Of a DNA stretch of 64,000 nucleotides, positions 47,001 to 57,265 are shown one piece after another. The notes under the pieces are model-generated. The model searched no databases. It saw only the letters and a program-made list of their open reading frames with translations, and was not told the origin of the DNA. The translations under genes were made by a program, and so were the position numbers. Where the stretch lies: contig OY726560.1 of assembly GCA_963383645.1 (NCBI GenBank), positions 83,672,593-83,736,592 on the forward strand, given 5' to 3'. Numbering within the stretch: the first letter of the stretch is position 1; each line of letters starts with the position of its first letter. Origin of the DNA: Muscardinus avellanarius. Lineage: Eukaryota; Chordata; Mammalia; Rodentia; Gliridae.

Positions 47001-47261
47001 ATATATGATAGCTAGAAAAATGGTTTGGCAGCTTCTACAAAAATGGCATAGGCCACTGTGGTCTGAGCCAGCAGTTGTACTCTTAGCATCTGTCCAGAAA
47101 ATGAAAATGAATTATACAAACATGTGTACACAAATGTCATAGAAGCTTTATTTATAAGTGCCCAAATAGAACCAGACCACATGTCATTCAGCAAAATAAT
47201 GGAAAAAAGCTGTGGTCCAGCCATACTATGAGATACTATTTGTGACAAAAAGTCACCCAAC

Positions 47262-47462
47262 CCAGCAGTCCTCCTTTAACCAGGGGGCTATGCTCCCAAA
47301 CCATCAGTGAATGCTAGCAACCTCAGATAGCACCAGATGTGTTGTGGTCTTTCATCTACAAACATATCTGGCAAAGTTTAATTTACAACTTAGGCACAGT
47401 AAGAGAATGAAAATAATTACTGCTAAAAAAAATAGAACCATAGGCTATACTAAAAGTTATTT
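47262..47462. mobile_element. Tigger-like DNA transposon fragment
   Basis: 'aagtttaatttacaacttag' and 'gcacagtaagagaatgaaaa' resemble remembered TcMar-Tigger sequence. Family uncertain. Confidence 0.45.
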
Positions 47463-47464
47463 AG

Positions 47465-47930
47465 GACTGTATTAGTCAGTTTTTCATTGATATAACCAAA
47501 ATGTCTGACAAGATCATTTAGAGGAAAAAATCATTATTTGACTTTTGTTTCAGAGACTCAGCCCATTGTTTTCTGGTTCCAAGGCAGAAACATTGTAACA
47601 GAAGGGTATGGAGGAAAAGAGCTGCTCAGCTCATGGGAGTAGAAGAACAGATGGAGGGAGCAAAAGAGGAAGGAGATGAGAACAAGATGAGTCCTTTCTG
47701 ACATGCTCCCAGAGACCTGCTTTCTCCAACTAGGTGCTACCTTCCAGTAGTCCATTCAACTATCATGCGTTAGTACATCAAATGGACTAATCCACTAAAG
47801 GGGTCAGAACCCTTGTGATCCAATCATTGCCTAGAAGCCCGACCTCTGACCCCTGCTGTATTGGAGACCATGCTGCTAGCACATGAGATTTTGGAAACAT
47901 TCCAGATCCAGACCATAACAAAAATTATGA
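47465..47930 (-). mobile_element. MaLR-type LTR, solo
   Basis: On the minus strand it begins 'tgttatggtctggatctgga' and ends with 'aaaaactgactaatac', the MaLR signature. The middle contains 'ggattagtccatttgatgta'-type text. Confidence 0.78.
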
Positions 47931-47944
47931 ATGATTTATTCCTG

Positions 47945-48142
47945 GATTTTTGTATTTTGTGGTGCTAAGGATAGAATCTATCAGCATTCTACCTCTGAGC
48001 TATACTCTCATCCTATCTCATATTTTTTAAAATTTAGAAATAGGCCTTCACTAAGTTTCTGAGGCTGGTTTTATACCTGTGATCCTCCTATCTCAGTCTC
48101 CCAAGACTGGAATAATAGACATGAGCCACCAGGCCCAGCTTG
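47945..48142 (-). mobile_element. B1-dID-type SINE
   Basis: Reversed: 'ctacctctgagctatactct', 'gatcctcctatctcagtctc', 'gccaccaggcccagcttgg'. Confidence 0.82.
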
Positions 48143-50074
48143 GAAATTCCATTAATGTTTTCACACCATGGTTGACCACAGGTAAATGAAACCATGAGTA
48201 AGGGGTACTAACATATGGATACTTGAAATGACCTGGGTGATTTTCCAGTAAATTATGCTCATGAATAAAGTCAATTCCAAGAGGTTACTTATGGTATTAT
48301 TCCATTAGGTCATATTTTAGAAATGGAGACCAGATTGGTGGTTGCCAGGGGTGGAGAATTGGATGTGGTTTTACATAGACAACATAAGGGATCCTTGTGG
48401 AGTGGAACTGTTGGGTATCTTGTGTGTGGTTGTGAATCCAGACACCTGCACTGGTAGTACAATTGTGTGGAAGTTAATATATACACAGATTACATATGAA
48501 ACTGGGAAAATATACCCAGTTGATTCTACCAGTGTCAAGACATTGTCTATGACATTATATTGAAAATTCTAGTATTGGGGGAAGCTGGGTAAAAGGTACA
48601 AGGAACCTTTTTTATTATTTCTTATAACTGCAGGTAAATTTATAATTACCTGAGTAAAAATGAAGGCCCAAACTTAAAAAAAGTAGTAATATTCCACAAA
48701 TTTCAAAGAAGTGAGAGAAGAGTAGATGGAGCAAGGGGTTTGTGAGGGGGGTACAGTGGGGATCCTTTGTATTGATGAATTAATGATCAAAGGTAAGTCT
48801 TCAGAGAGTTGGGGAACAGCTTAGTCACAGGTGATGTAGCTTATCAGAAGTATATTTTTTATTTAACATATCAATAATTTAATGGTAGTTAATGTTTAAA
48901 AGAACTGATTTTTTAGAATTGAAAACACTAGGAACTTGAGTAACATATTCTAAACTGCAAGAAAACAACTTGCAACCAAATATTTTCTACCCAGAAAAGC
49001 TGTCTCTCAAATTTGATAGGAAATAAAAGTCTTCCAGGATAAACAGAAGCTAAATGAATTTATGTCTTCCAAACCAGCACTAGAGAAAGTACTCAAAGAG
49101 ATTAATGGCAAAGAGGAAATAACTAATAAATACCAGAACGAGAGAAAAATTAATTTCCATCAACAAACAACTAAGCAAAGAAAAACAAACACTACTGCAA
49201 ACACAAGTTAAAACTCAAAATGTTAGGAATTAAGAATCAGCTCTCAATAATTATACTGATCATAAATGGCCTCAACTCCCCAACAAAAAGACATAAGGTA
49301 GCAAATGGATTAAAAACCAGATTCCTTCTATATGCTTCCTGCTAGAAACACGCCTTACAAGTAAAGATAGTGAAAAACTAAAGGGGAAAGTTTGGAGCAA
49401 GATAAGCCATGCCAATGGAACTTGAAGACAAGCAGGAGTAGCAACTATGATATCAGACAAATTAGACTCCAAGATCAAGCTTATCAGAAGAGACAAAGCA
49501 GGTCATTTTTACCAGTAAAACAAACAATTCAGCAAGAGGGAATAATGATAGTAAACATTTATGCCCCAACATAGCTGCAGACACTTTCATAAAACAAACT
49601 CTTTGTGACATTAAGCCACTCATAGATCCCAATACAATAATACTAGGATGTTTCATCAGTCCTCTGACACTTCTAGACCAATCTTCTAGACAAAAAGTTA
49701 GTAAGGAAGCCTCAGACCTAAAGAATATCATAAACCAAATGGATCTATTAGAAGCATACAGAATATTCTACCCAACTACAGTAGATTACACAGTTTTCTT
49801 AGCTGCTCATGAAACCTTCTCTAAAATAGACCACATCCTGGGCCACAAAGGAAGCACTAGAAAATTTAAAAAATGTGACATACTCCTCTATGTCTTTTCA
49901 GAACATAATGAAATGAAAATAGAAATTAACTATAAGAAGATCCAGAATAACCACATAAACACTAGGATACAACACCATATTGCTGAATAAGGGATGGGTA
50001 AAAGAATAAGTAAGAGTGAAATTAAGAATTCCTAGAAACAAATGAAAATAAAGACACAACATATCAAACCTTGA

Positions 50075-50292
50075 AGGAATTTTTTTTTTTTTGCATTACT
50101 GGGGATTGAACCCAGGGGCATTCAGCCTCTGAGCAACACCCCCAGCCTTAGTTTTTATTCTTTATTTTGAAACAGAGTCTCACTAAGTTGCAGAGGCTTC
50201 GCAAAATAGCTGAGGCTGGCTGTGAACCTGTGATTCTCCTGTCTCAGCTTCCCAAGTGTTGGGATTACAAGCATATGCCACCATGCCTGGCA
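50075..50292 (-). mobile_element. B1-dID-type SINE inside L1 ORF2
   Basis: Reversed: 'ctggggattgaacccagggg', 'gcaacacccccagccttag', 'gccaccatgcctggcaaag'. The L1 frame resumes at 'ggcagttttaagaggaaa'. Confidence 0.9.
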
Positions 50293-51064
50293 AAGGCAGT
50301 TTTAAGAGGAAAATTTTTAGCACTGAGTGCCCACATAAGAAGAACAGAAAATCACAAAATAACCTAATGACACACCTCAAAGCCCTAGAAAACCAGGAAC
50401 AGTCTAACTACCAGCCAGTAGAAGACAGGAAATTATTAAAATGAGCGTACAAATCAATGAAATAGAGAATAAAAAAAACTACAGAAAATCAACAAAACCA
50501 AAAGCTGGTTTCTCAAAAAAATATACAACATGGAAAAACCACTAGCCAACCTAGCCAGATGAAAAGGATATATTATCACCAACAATGTAGAAATACAGAG
50601 GATTATCAGAAACTACTTTGAAAAACTATACTCCAACAAATTGGAAAACTTAGAAGAATTTGACAATTTTCTAGATACATACAACCTTCCTAAATTGAAC
50701 CTATAAGATATAAAAAAATTAAATCAACCAATAGGAATAAAAGAGATTGAAGCAGCAATAAAAGGCATACCATCAAACAAAAGCCCAGGACCAGATGGTT
50801 TCCCAAATGAATTTCACAAAACATTTATAGAATAGCTAATCCCAATACTCCTCAATCTATTCAGTGAAATAGAAAGAAACAGGACTCTCCCAAATACATT
50901 ATATGAAGCTAACATCACATACATACTAAAACCAAATACAGACAGCTCAAGAAAAGAAAACTGTAGGCCTATATTGTTGATAAACTTAAGAGGCAAAACT
51001 GCTACAATACTAGCAACATGCATTCAAAACCACATCAAGAAAATCATACACGGAGACTTCCGGG

Positions 51065-51073
51065 AAGATGGCG
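51065..51073 (+). promoter_or_regulatory. YY1-type motif at the 5' end of copy E
   Basis: AAGATGGCG 13 bp from the 5' terminus. Confidence 0.65.
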
Positions 51074-51846
51074 ACCGAGAAAAGCGGGGCTTAAGAGTCC
51101 CGCTAACAACCAATCTCCATTACCACAAAAAGAGCGCCTTTCATAGCCAGAAAACACCATCACCAGAAAAACAAAAAAACCCACCAGGCTCCAGAGAGAA
51201 AGCGGACTGATAACAGAGCTCAGGGCCACAGAGGAGACACACGCGCCCGAGGACGCGGCAGCAGCGCCATACTGCCGGCGGCAGCGGCGAATTCAACGGA
51301 CGGCTACAGCAAGCCAGGTGAGCCGCTACGGAACAGCCAGGCGGGATCTTTCGGCGCAGAGAGGATTTAAAGCTCCCAGTGGCTGAGCTCAGCACACGCT
51401 GCAGGGATTCAGAGTGGAAAACAAAACCAGAGAAGAAAAAATTCGCCAGCCTCATGGCCGAGGGCGTGGCAGAGGCGCCATATTGCCACCGGCGGCGGCA
51501 GCAGCAGTGAATTCACTGAGTCCAGTACAGCTACATCTGCGTACTCAAGAACAGTGAGTCAAATTGTGGGCCACAGAGGAGAAATCGCAGTATTGGGCCT
51601 CCTGGGACTTGACTCAGTGAGGGAGTGGTGGTGGCAGAGATATCACACCATAGGAGAACGTGCAACCTGGCACCCCCCATAGTTTAAAGCAGCCTCTATC
51701 GACTCCCTGGGTCGGAGACTCTGTGATACAACACAGTAAAGAAGTAGTGGGGTCTGAGATAATACAGACTCGAGATCCAGAGCACCTTAAGTGAAGCCAT
51801 AGTGACCCAAGGGAAGAACCCAGAGAAGGCACAAACCTCCGAAATC

Positions 51847-52764
51847 ATGGGAAAGAGGAATAACACTGGAGTAATGAATGTGCACAACCCCACAACATCA
51901 GAACCTGATAAAACAGAAAATCAGAGATTTCTAGAAGATCAAATCAGGAAAATAACTGTAGAAATAATAGAGGTGCTTCGAAAAGAACTCAGAGAGAGCC
52001 AAAAAGAGATAAAGGATGCAATTAATGAAGTAAAGGCCTCAATTCAAAGCACAAACAACCGATTAGACCACATGGAGAACAGAATCTCGCTCTTAGAAGA
52101 TGAGCAATCCAAAAATGAATGCATAGTTTCTAATCTAGAAAAAAATTTCCAACAGCAGGAATCTGACATTGAAGAAATATGGGCCCATCTTAAGAGAGCT
52201 AACCTAAGAATAATTGGAATAGAGGAGGGAAAAGAAAGTGATACCAAAGGGATCAACAATCTCTTCAAGGAAGTAATAGCAGAAAATTTTCCAAATATAG
52301 AGCAAGAGGTTGATACACAGATCCAGGAAACTTATAGAACTCCCTTTAGACAGGATCCGAGAAGAGGATCCCCACGCCATATAATTGTCAAAATGACCAA
52401 TGTGGAAGCCAAGCAGAGAATCTTAAAGGCAACAAAAACAAAGGGCCAAGTGACATTCAGAGGCAAACCAATTAGAATCACTCCAGACTTCCCAAACCAA
52501 GTCATGAGAGCCAGAAGGGCTTGGAGTAACATATTCCAAACTCTGAAAGAAAACAACTTCCAGCCAAAAATTTCCTATCCAGCAAAACTTTCTATCAAAT
52601 TAGATGGAGAAATAAGAAGCTTCCATGACAAAGAGAAACTGAAGGAATTTATGTCTTCAAAACCAGCGCTAGAGAAAATACTCAAAGAGATTAACTACAA
52701 AGAAGAAATAGGTAACACTCACCAGAACCAGAGAAACAAGAGTTTCCATCCAACAGACAACTAA
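51847..52764 (+). CDS. L1 ORF1p, RNA-binding chaperone (half-L1 copy E)
   Basis: An intact 305-codon frame from ATG 51847 (MGKRNNTGVMNVHN); a GTG 45 bp upstream would add 15 residues but is unlikely as the start. Domains as in copy D: coiled coil 'LEDQIRKITVEIIEVLRKEL' through 'LLEDEQSKNECIVSNLEKN', RRM from 'LRIIGIEEGKE', and C-terminal domain with 'VTFRGKPIRITPDF' and 'NFQPKISYPAKLS'. The mixed basic/acidic composition and 'PRHIIV' segment match ORF1p. The protein would bind its own RNA in cis, but reverse transcription needs ORF2p from another L1. It lies inside a dead L1, on the same strand. Any expression would depend on its own 5'UTR promoter. Confidence 0.88.
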   Translation: MGKRNNTGVMNVHNPTTSEPDKTENQRFLEDQIRKITVEIIEVLRKELRESQKEIKDAINEVKASIQSTNNRLDHMENRISLLEDEQSKNECIVSNLEKNFQQQESDIEEIWAHLKRANLRIIGIEEGKESDTKGINNLFKEVIAENFPNIEQEVDTQIQETYRTPFRQDPRRGSPRHIIVKMTNVEAKQRILKATKTKGQVTFRGKPIRITPDFPNQVMRARRAWSNIFQTLKENNFQPKISYPAKLSIKLDGEIRSFHDKEKLKEFMSSKPALEKILKEINYKEEIGNTHQNQRNKSFHPTDN

Positions 52765-52854
52765 GATTGGTTATCTGTGGAGATTCATTATTTATGTTAG
52801 TCTTTTACCTATCTCTAAGTTGTATTGTTTGCCTTTATTGTTGTTAATTTTTAG

Positions 52855-53465
52855 GATTTCTAGTTGGAATATTAATATACCTTCAGATATAGCATTTGGA
52901 AATATTTTATCCAATTCTATTAGTAACTTTTAACTCTGTTTACATTGTCTTTGGATATACAATATTTTTTTTATTTTTTAGGGAGTTTGTATATTCTTCT
53001 GTTGCCTGTGCCATTGAAATCATATCCAAGAAATCACTGCCAATTTCAATGTTGTGAGGTTTTATGACCCAGATTTTCTCCTAAAAGTTTATAGTCTTAA
53101 GATTTATATTTAGGTCTTTTATCTAGTTTGAGTTAATACTTGTATGTGGGATTAGGTAAGGGTCCAATTTTATTCTTTTCCATGTAATTATTATTTTTCA
53201 ACAATATTTAGTTAAAAGATTATTATTTCCACCACCAAATGTTCGTGGAAACCTTGTCAAAAATAACTTGACAATATAGGGAAGAATTTAGCTCTAGGCT
53301 TTTATTTAACTCCAATGGTCTATATATCTGCCTTTAGAACAGTACTACACTGTTTCAATTATTGTAGCTTTATATGGTTTGAAATCAGAAAATATATATC
53401 TGCTAGCTTTGTTCTTTTTCAAGATCGTTTTGGGTATCTAGAATTCATACTCCATATTAGGATAG
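52855..53465 (-). other. Inverted L1 ORF2 segment within copy E
   Basis: Minus-strand ORF2-like text as in copies A-D: 'aagaacaaagctagcagata', 'gtttccacgaacatttggtg', 'ggacccttacctaatcccac'. Confidence 0.83.
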
Positions 53466-53830
53466 ATTTTTTTCTGAAAAATAAATATATAAATATATGA
53501 TAGTTTCACCTAAAAAAACAGAAAAAAATATGCTCTAGTAAGAAAGAAAGCAAAAAGAAATATTGAAATGCTATCTTTAAATCATCAAACGCTTGGTATC
53601 AGACAAATGAAACTGTTATGTGAGATTATCATTTTTAATTTTGGATAAATTGCTATAATACTAGATGTCAACCACTAAGCCAAGCATGGGAAGGAGGGAT
53701 GGGGAGAGAATGGGGTGGGGATCGGGTGGGGGCTGACTGGGCGATGTGTGCATGTATGTCTACAAAAGTTTGTATCCCACTATGATGTATGAATACAGTG
53801 CACCAATAAAATAAAATTTAAAAAAAAAAA

Positions 53831-53846
53831 TAAAGAAGGTCATGAT
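53831..53846 (+). other. 16-bp insert between two poly(A) runs of copy E
   Basis: taaagaaggtcatgat sits between the 3'UTR A-run (53818-53830) and the terminal A-run (53847-53860). It looks like a very short 3' transduction from a parent locus. Confidence 0.6.
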
Positions 53847-55374
53847 AAAAAAAAAAAAAAAGAAAATCATACACTATGATCAAATAGGGTTCATTCTAGG
53901 CATGCAGTCTGGATCAACACATAAAAAACAATTTGTGTAATTTATCACATAAAACTAACCATAGACAAAAATCAAAGGATCATTTCAATATACACTGAAA
54001 AAAGCATTTGACAAAATCCAACACCCATTTATGCTAAAACCACTACAGAGAATTGAAATAGAAGAAACATACTTCAACATCATAAAAGCAATCTACAATA
54101 GGCCCACAACCAACATCATATCAAAGGGAAAAAATTGCAAGAATTCCCCTCAAAACAGGAATAAGACAAGGGTGTTAATTATCACCACTTCTTTTCAATA
54201 TAGTACTTGAGACTCTAGCCAGAGCAATAGAAGGATATCAAAGGAGTACAAATAGGACAAGAAGAATAAAAACTATCCCTATTTGCAGATGTCATGATAC
54301 TATACTTAGAAGACCCAACAAACTCACCCAAAAGGCTTATAGAACTGATCAACAATTTCAGCAAAGTGTCTGGATACAAAATCTATCTTAAAATATTGGG
54401 AGATTTTTGTATGACAACTATAAATCTACTGAAAAGAAATCCAGAGAACACTTTCACTCAGGATATCCCACAAAAAATAAAATACTTAGGAATAAATCTA
54501 ACCAAGAAGGTTAAAGACCTCTACAAAGAAAATTATAAAACACTGGAAAAAGAAATTGAAGAAGACCTTAGGAGATGGTGTTCCATGTTCTTGGATAGGC
54601 AATCTTCCAAAAGTGATATACAGACTCAATGCAATACCTATTAAATTACTAAGGTCATTCTCTACAGACATAGAAAAATTAGTTCTTAAATTCATTTGGA
54701 AGAACAAAAGTCCCAGAATAGCCAAAGTATTTCTCAGCAAAAAGAGTCATGCAGGAGGCATCACAATACCTGACTTCAAGCTAGATTACAAAGCCATTGT
54801 ACTAAAAACAGCATAGTACTGGCACAAAAACAGACACATAGAGCAATGGAGCAGAATAGAAAATTTAGAATCAAACCTGAACACTATGGCCAATGTATTT
54901 TTGACAAAAGGGCCAAAAACACACACTGGAAAAAAGATAGCCTGTTTAACAAATGGTATTGGCAAAACTGGTTAACCATATGCAGAAAAATGGAAATAAA
55001 TCCCACTTTCTCACCCTGCACAAGAGTCAATTCAAGATGGATCAAAGACTTGGGAATCAGACCAGAGACTTTTCAGCTCCTTTAAGAGGGCATAGGTCCA
55101 ACACTGCAACACATAGGCACAGGTAAAGAACTTTCTCAACAAGACCCCAAAAGCACAAGAAATTAAAAGGTGAATCAATACATGGGATTGCATGAAACTG
55201 AAGAGCTTCTCTACAGCCAAGGAAATTATCAAGAACCTCAACAGAGAGCTGACAGAATGAGAGAAAAATTTTGCCAACTCTTCCTTTGATAAGGAACTAA
55301 TATCTAGAATATACAGAGAACTCAAGAAACTCAACACTAAGAAAACAAGTAACCCAATCAAAAAGTGGGCAAGT

Positions 55375-55569
55375 AGGCTGGGTGTGGTGGCGCACGCTTG
55401 TAATCTCGGCGCTTGGGAGGTGGAGACAGGAGGATCGCGCAGGTTCGAGGCCAGCTGCACTGGCATGAGACCCTGTTTCAAAAATATAAAATAGGTCTGG
55501 GAGTGTAGCCCAGAGGTCGAAGGGCTTTCAGGAACCCCAGTACCACCACCACCAAAAAAAAAAAAAAAA
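55375..55569 (+). mobile_element. B1-dID-type SINE, younger subtype, in L1 ORF2
   Basis: Flanked by a perfect 14-bp repeat, aaaagtgggcaagt, at 55361-55374 and 55570-55583. Contains 'ggtggcgcacgcttgtaatc', 'aggatcgcgcaggttcgagg' and 'ggtctgggagtgtagcccag', with a (CCA) piece before the A-tail. CpGs are largely retained, suggesting recent insertion. Confidence 0.95.
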
Positions 55570-56089
55570 AAAAGTGGGCAAGTGAATTAAATAGACACTT
55601 CACAAAAGAAGAAATTTAAATGGCCAATAAATTCATGTAAAAATGCTCAGTATCATTAACAACCAGAGAGATGCAAATCAAAACTACCCTGAGATTTTAC
55701 CCAACTCCAACTAGAATGGCAATTATTCAAAACACAAACAACAATAAATGCTGGTGAGGAGGTGGAGAAGTAGGAAGTCTAATATATTTTTGGTGGGATT
55801 GCAAATTAGTGTAACCACTTTGGGAAGCAGTATGGAGATCTTCAGAAGAATGAGAATGAACCTATCATATGATCCAGCAATACCACATTGGGTATCTATC
55901 CAAAAGAATGGGAAGCAAGCTACCAAAGTAATGTATGTGTATCTATGTTCATAGCTGCACAATTCACAACTGCCAAATTATGGAACCAGCCAAGATGCTC
56001 ATTAACAGATGAACTGATTACAAAACTTTAGGATATGTATACAATGGAATTTTAGTCAGCCATAAAGAAGAACAAAATTATGTCATTTT

Positions 56090-56400
56090 CAGGGAAATGG
56101 GTGGAACTAGAGAACATTATCCTAAGTAAAATTAGTCACAAAAAGTAAAATAAATGGAGGCTTTTCCTAATATGTAGAAGTTAGGGAGAAAATGGGATAT
56201 AAGAGGAACTCTAGATGAAGAAAGAGAAACCACAGATGAGTACAGGGAAATGGATGGAACCTGAGAACATTTTATGCTAAGTGAAATTAGTCAGTCACAA
56301 AAAGTAAAATAATTGGATGCTCTCCCTAATATGTAGATGCTAGGGAGAAAAAGGATCATAGGAGGAACTCTAGACAAAGAAGGAGATACTATAGATGAGC
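56090..56400 (+). repeat. Tandem duplication in the L1 3'UTR
   Basis: Two diverged copies of about 155 bp: one begins 'agggaaatgggtggaacta', the other 'agggaaatggatggaacctg'. Both continue through 'cacaaaaagtaaaataa' and 'aggaactctaga'. Confidence 0.75.
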
Positions 56401-56639
56401 AAATAAGGTGACCTAACTGAGGGGATGGGGGTGGAGAACGAAATTCTCTAAGGAACTTGGTTATATTAACAAACATATAAAAGTCAATCACTAAACCAAA
56501 CATGAGAAGGAGGGAGAGGGAGGGAATGGGGCAGTAATTGGGTAAGGGCTAATTGGGTGATTTGTTCATGTATGCCTCTACCATCTTGTACCCCATTAAG
56601 ATGACTACAATGCACCAATAAAAAAAATTAAAAATAAAT

Positions 56640-56857
56640 AAGGCAACCTAACAGATGGGGGTGTGAGGGGGAAGAGAGAAATTCCGTAAGGTACATGATG
56701 TACATTCACAAGCATTTCAAAGTCAATCACTAAGCCAAACAAGAAGGAGGAAGGAGGAAGAGAATGGGATGAGAATTTGGGAAGGGTTAAATAAGTGATA
56801 TGTGCATTTATGCCTTTACTATCTTGTATCCCATTAAGATGTATGACTACAATGCAC
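56640..56857 (+). mobile_element. L1 3' end fragment without a tail
   Basis: 3'UTR text: 'aatcactaagccaaacaaga', 'cccattaagatgtatgacta', 'caatgcaccaa'. It lacks the AATAAA/poly(A) and runs straight into ORF2 text of the next L1, so a deletion or recombination joined them. Confidence 0.75.
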
Positions 56858-56968
56858 CAACATTCTTGACTTCAAATTTATACTACAGAGCAATAATAGT
56901 TAAAACATCCTGGTATTGGCACAATAACAGGCACACAGACCAATGTAACAGAATAGAAGATACAGAAA

Positions 56969-57153
56969 CAAGCCGGGTGTGGTGGTGCATGCTTGTAATC
57001 CCCATGCTTGGGAGGCGGAGACAGGAGGATCATGCAGGTTCAAAGTCAGCCATGCTGGCTTAGAAGACCCTGTTTCAAAAAAAAACATGAAACACAGGTC
57101 TGAGAGTTAGCCCAGAGGTAGAAGGGCTTCCAGGAACCCCAGGACTGCAAAAG
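56969..57153 (+). mobile_element. B1-dID-type SINE, younger subtype, with an expanded tail
   Basis: Direct repeat gatacagaaa at 56959-56968 and 57266-57275. SINE body: 'ggtggtgcatgcttgtaatc', 'aggcggagacaggaggatca', 'ggtctgagagttagcccaga'. The purine repeat at 57154-57265 lies between the body and the second direct repeat, so it is the SINE's own tail. Confidence 0.9.
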
Positions 57154-57265
57154 AAGAAGAAGAAGGAGGAGGAGGAGGAGGAGGAGGAGGAGGAGGAGGA
57201 GGAGGAGGAGGAGGAGAAGAGGAAGAGGAAGAGGAAGAGGAAGAGGAAGAAGAGGAGAAGAAGGA
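57154..57265 (+). repeat. (GAA)/(GGA) polypurine repeat, expanded SINE tail
   Basis: AAG units, then about 14 AGG units, then mixed GGAAGA units. It derives from a poly(A)-type tail. Poly-Leu/Ser/Pro frames read on the minus strand are artefacts. Confidence 0.95.

Larger units (their letters stand above)
47005..48680 (+). mobile_element. Ancient L1M relic, split by later insertions
   Basis: 47005-47260 matches the end of an ancient L1 ORF2 ('atggtttggcagcttctaca', 'tcatagaagctttatttata'). 48220-48680 matches its 3'UTR ('ggttgccaggggtggagaat', 'attgggggaagctgggtaaa'). The two halves are separated by a Tigger-like fragment, an LTR and a SINE. Confidence 0.78.
51052..53859 (+). mobile_element. 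ORF1-only half-L1, copy E (intact ORF1), nested in L1
   Basis: Flanked by a perfect 14-bp repeat, agaaaatcatacac, at 51038-51051 and 53861-53874. Removing it restores continuous L1 ORF2 text ('atcatacac' to 'tatgatcaaatagggttc'). Order: 5' end 'ggagacttccgggaagatgg', a GC-rich 5'UTR of 0.8 kb, ORF1 at 51847-52764, an antisense ORF2 block at about 52855-53465, the L1 3' end, A-run, a 16-bp unique piece, then a terminal A-run. Confidence 0.96.
49220..55960 (+). pseudogene. L1 ORF2p pseudogene, interrupted
   Basis: ORF2 starts at ATG 49220 ('MLGIKNQL...'). Endonuclease pieces: 'VFSEHNEMKIEINYKK' at 49890-49940, where the catalytic SDH reads SEH. RT pieces: 'SPGPDGFPNEF' near 50785. After copy E, the text runs through 'TMLKPLQRIEIEET', and the FADD box at about 54282 reads FADVMI, so the second catalytic Asp is lost. 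The C-terminus includes '[19 protein letters not shown]' (54660) and runs to the Cys-rich tail near 55900. Frameshifts, stops and three insertions make it non-functional. Confidence 0.85.
48918..56632 (+). mobile_element. L1, 5'-truncated, dead, host of half-L1 copy E
   Basis: It begins within the ORF1 C-terminus (about 48918-49150, 'tggaaataaaagtcttccag'-type text) and continues through ORF2 (from 49220) to a 3' end with 'tacaatgcaccaataaaaaa' at about 56620. Insertions: a SINE at 50075-50292, half-L1 copy E at 51052-53859 and a SINE at 55375-55569. The 3'UTR is partly duplicated (56090-56400). Confidence 0.9.
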
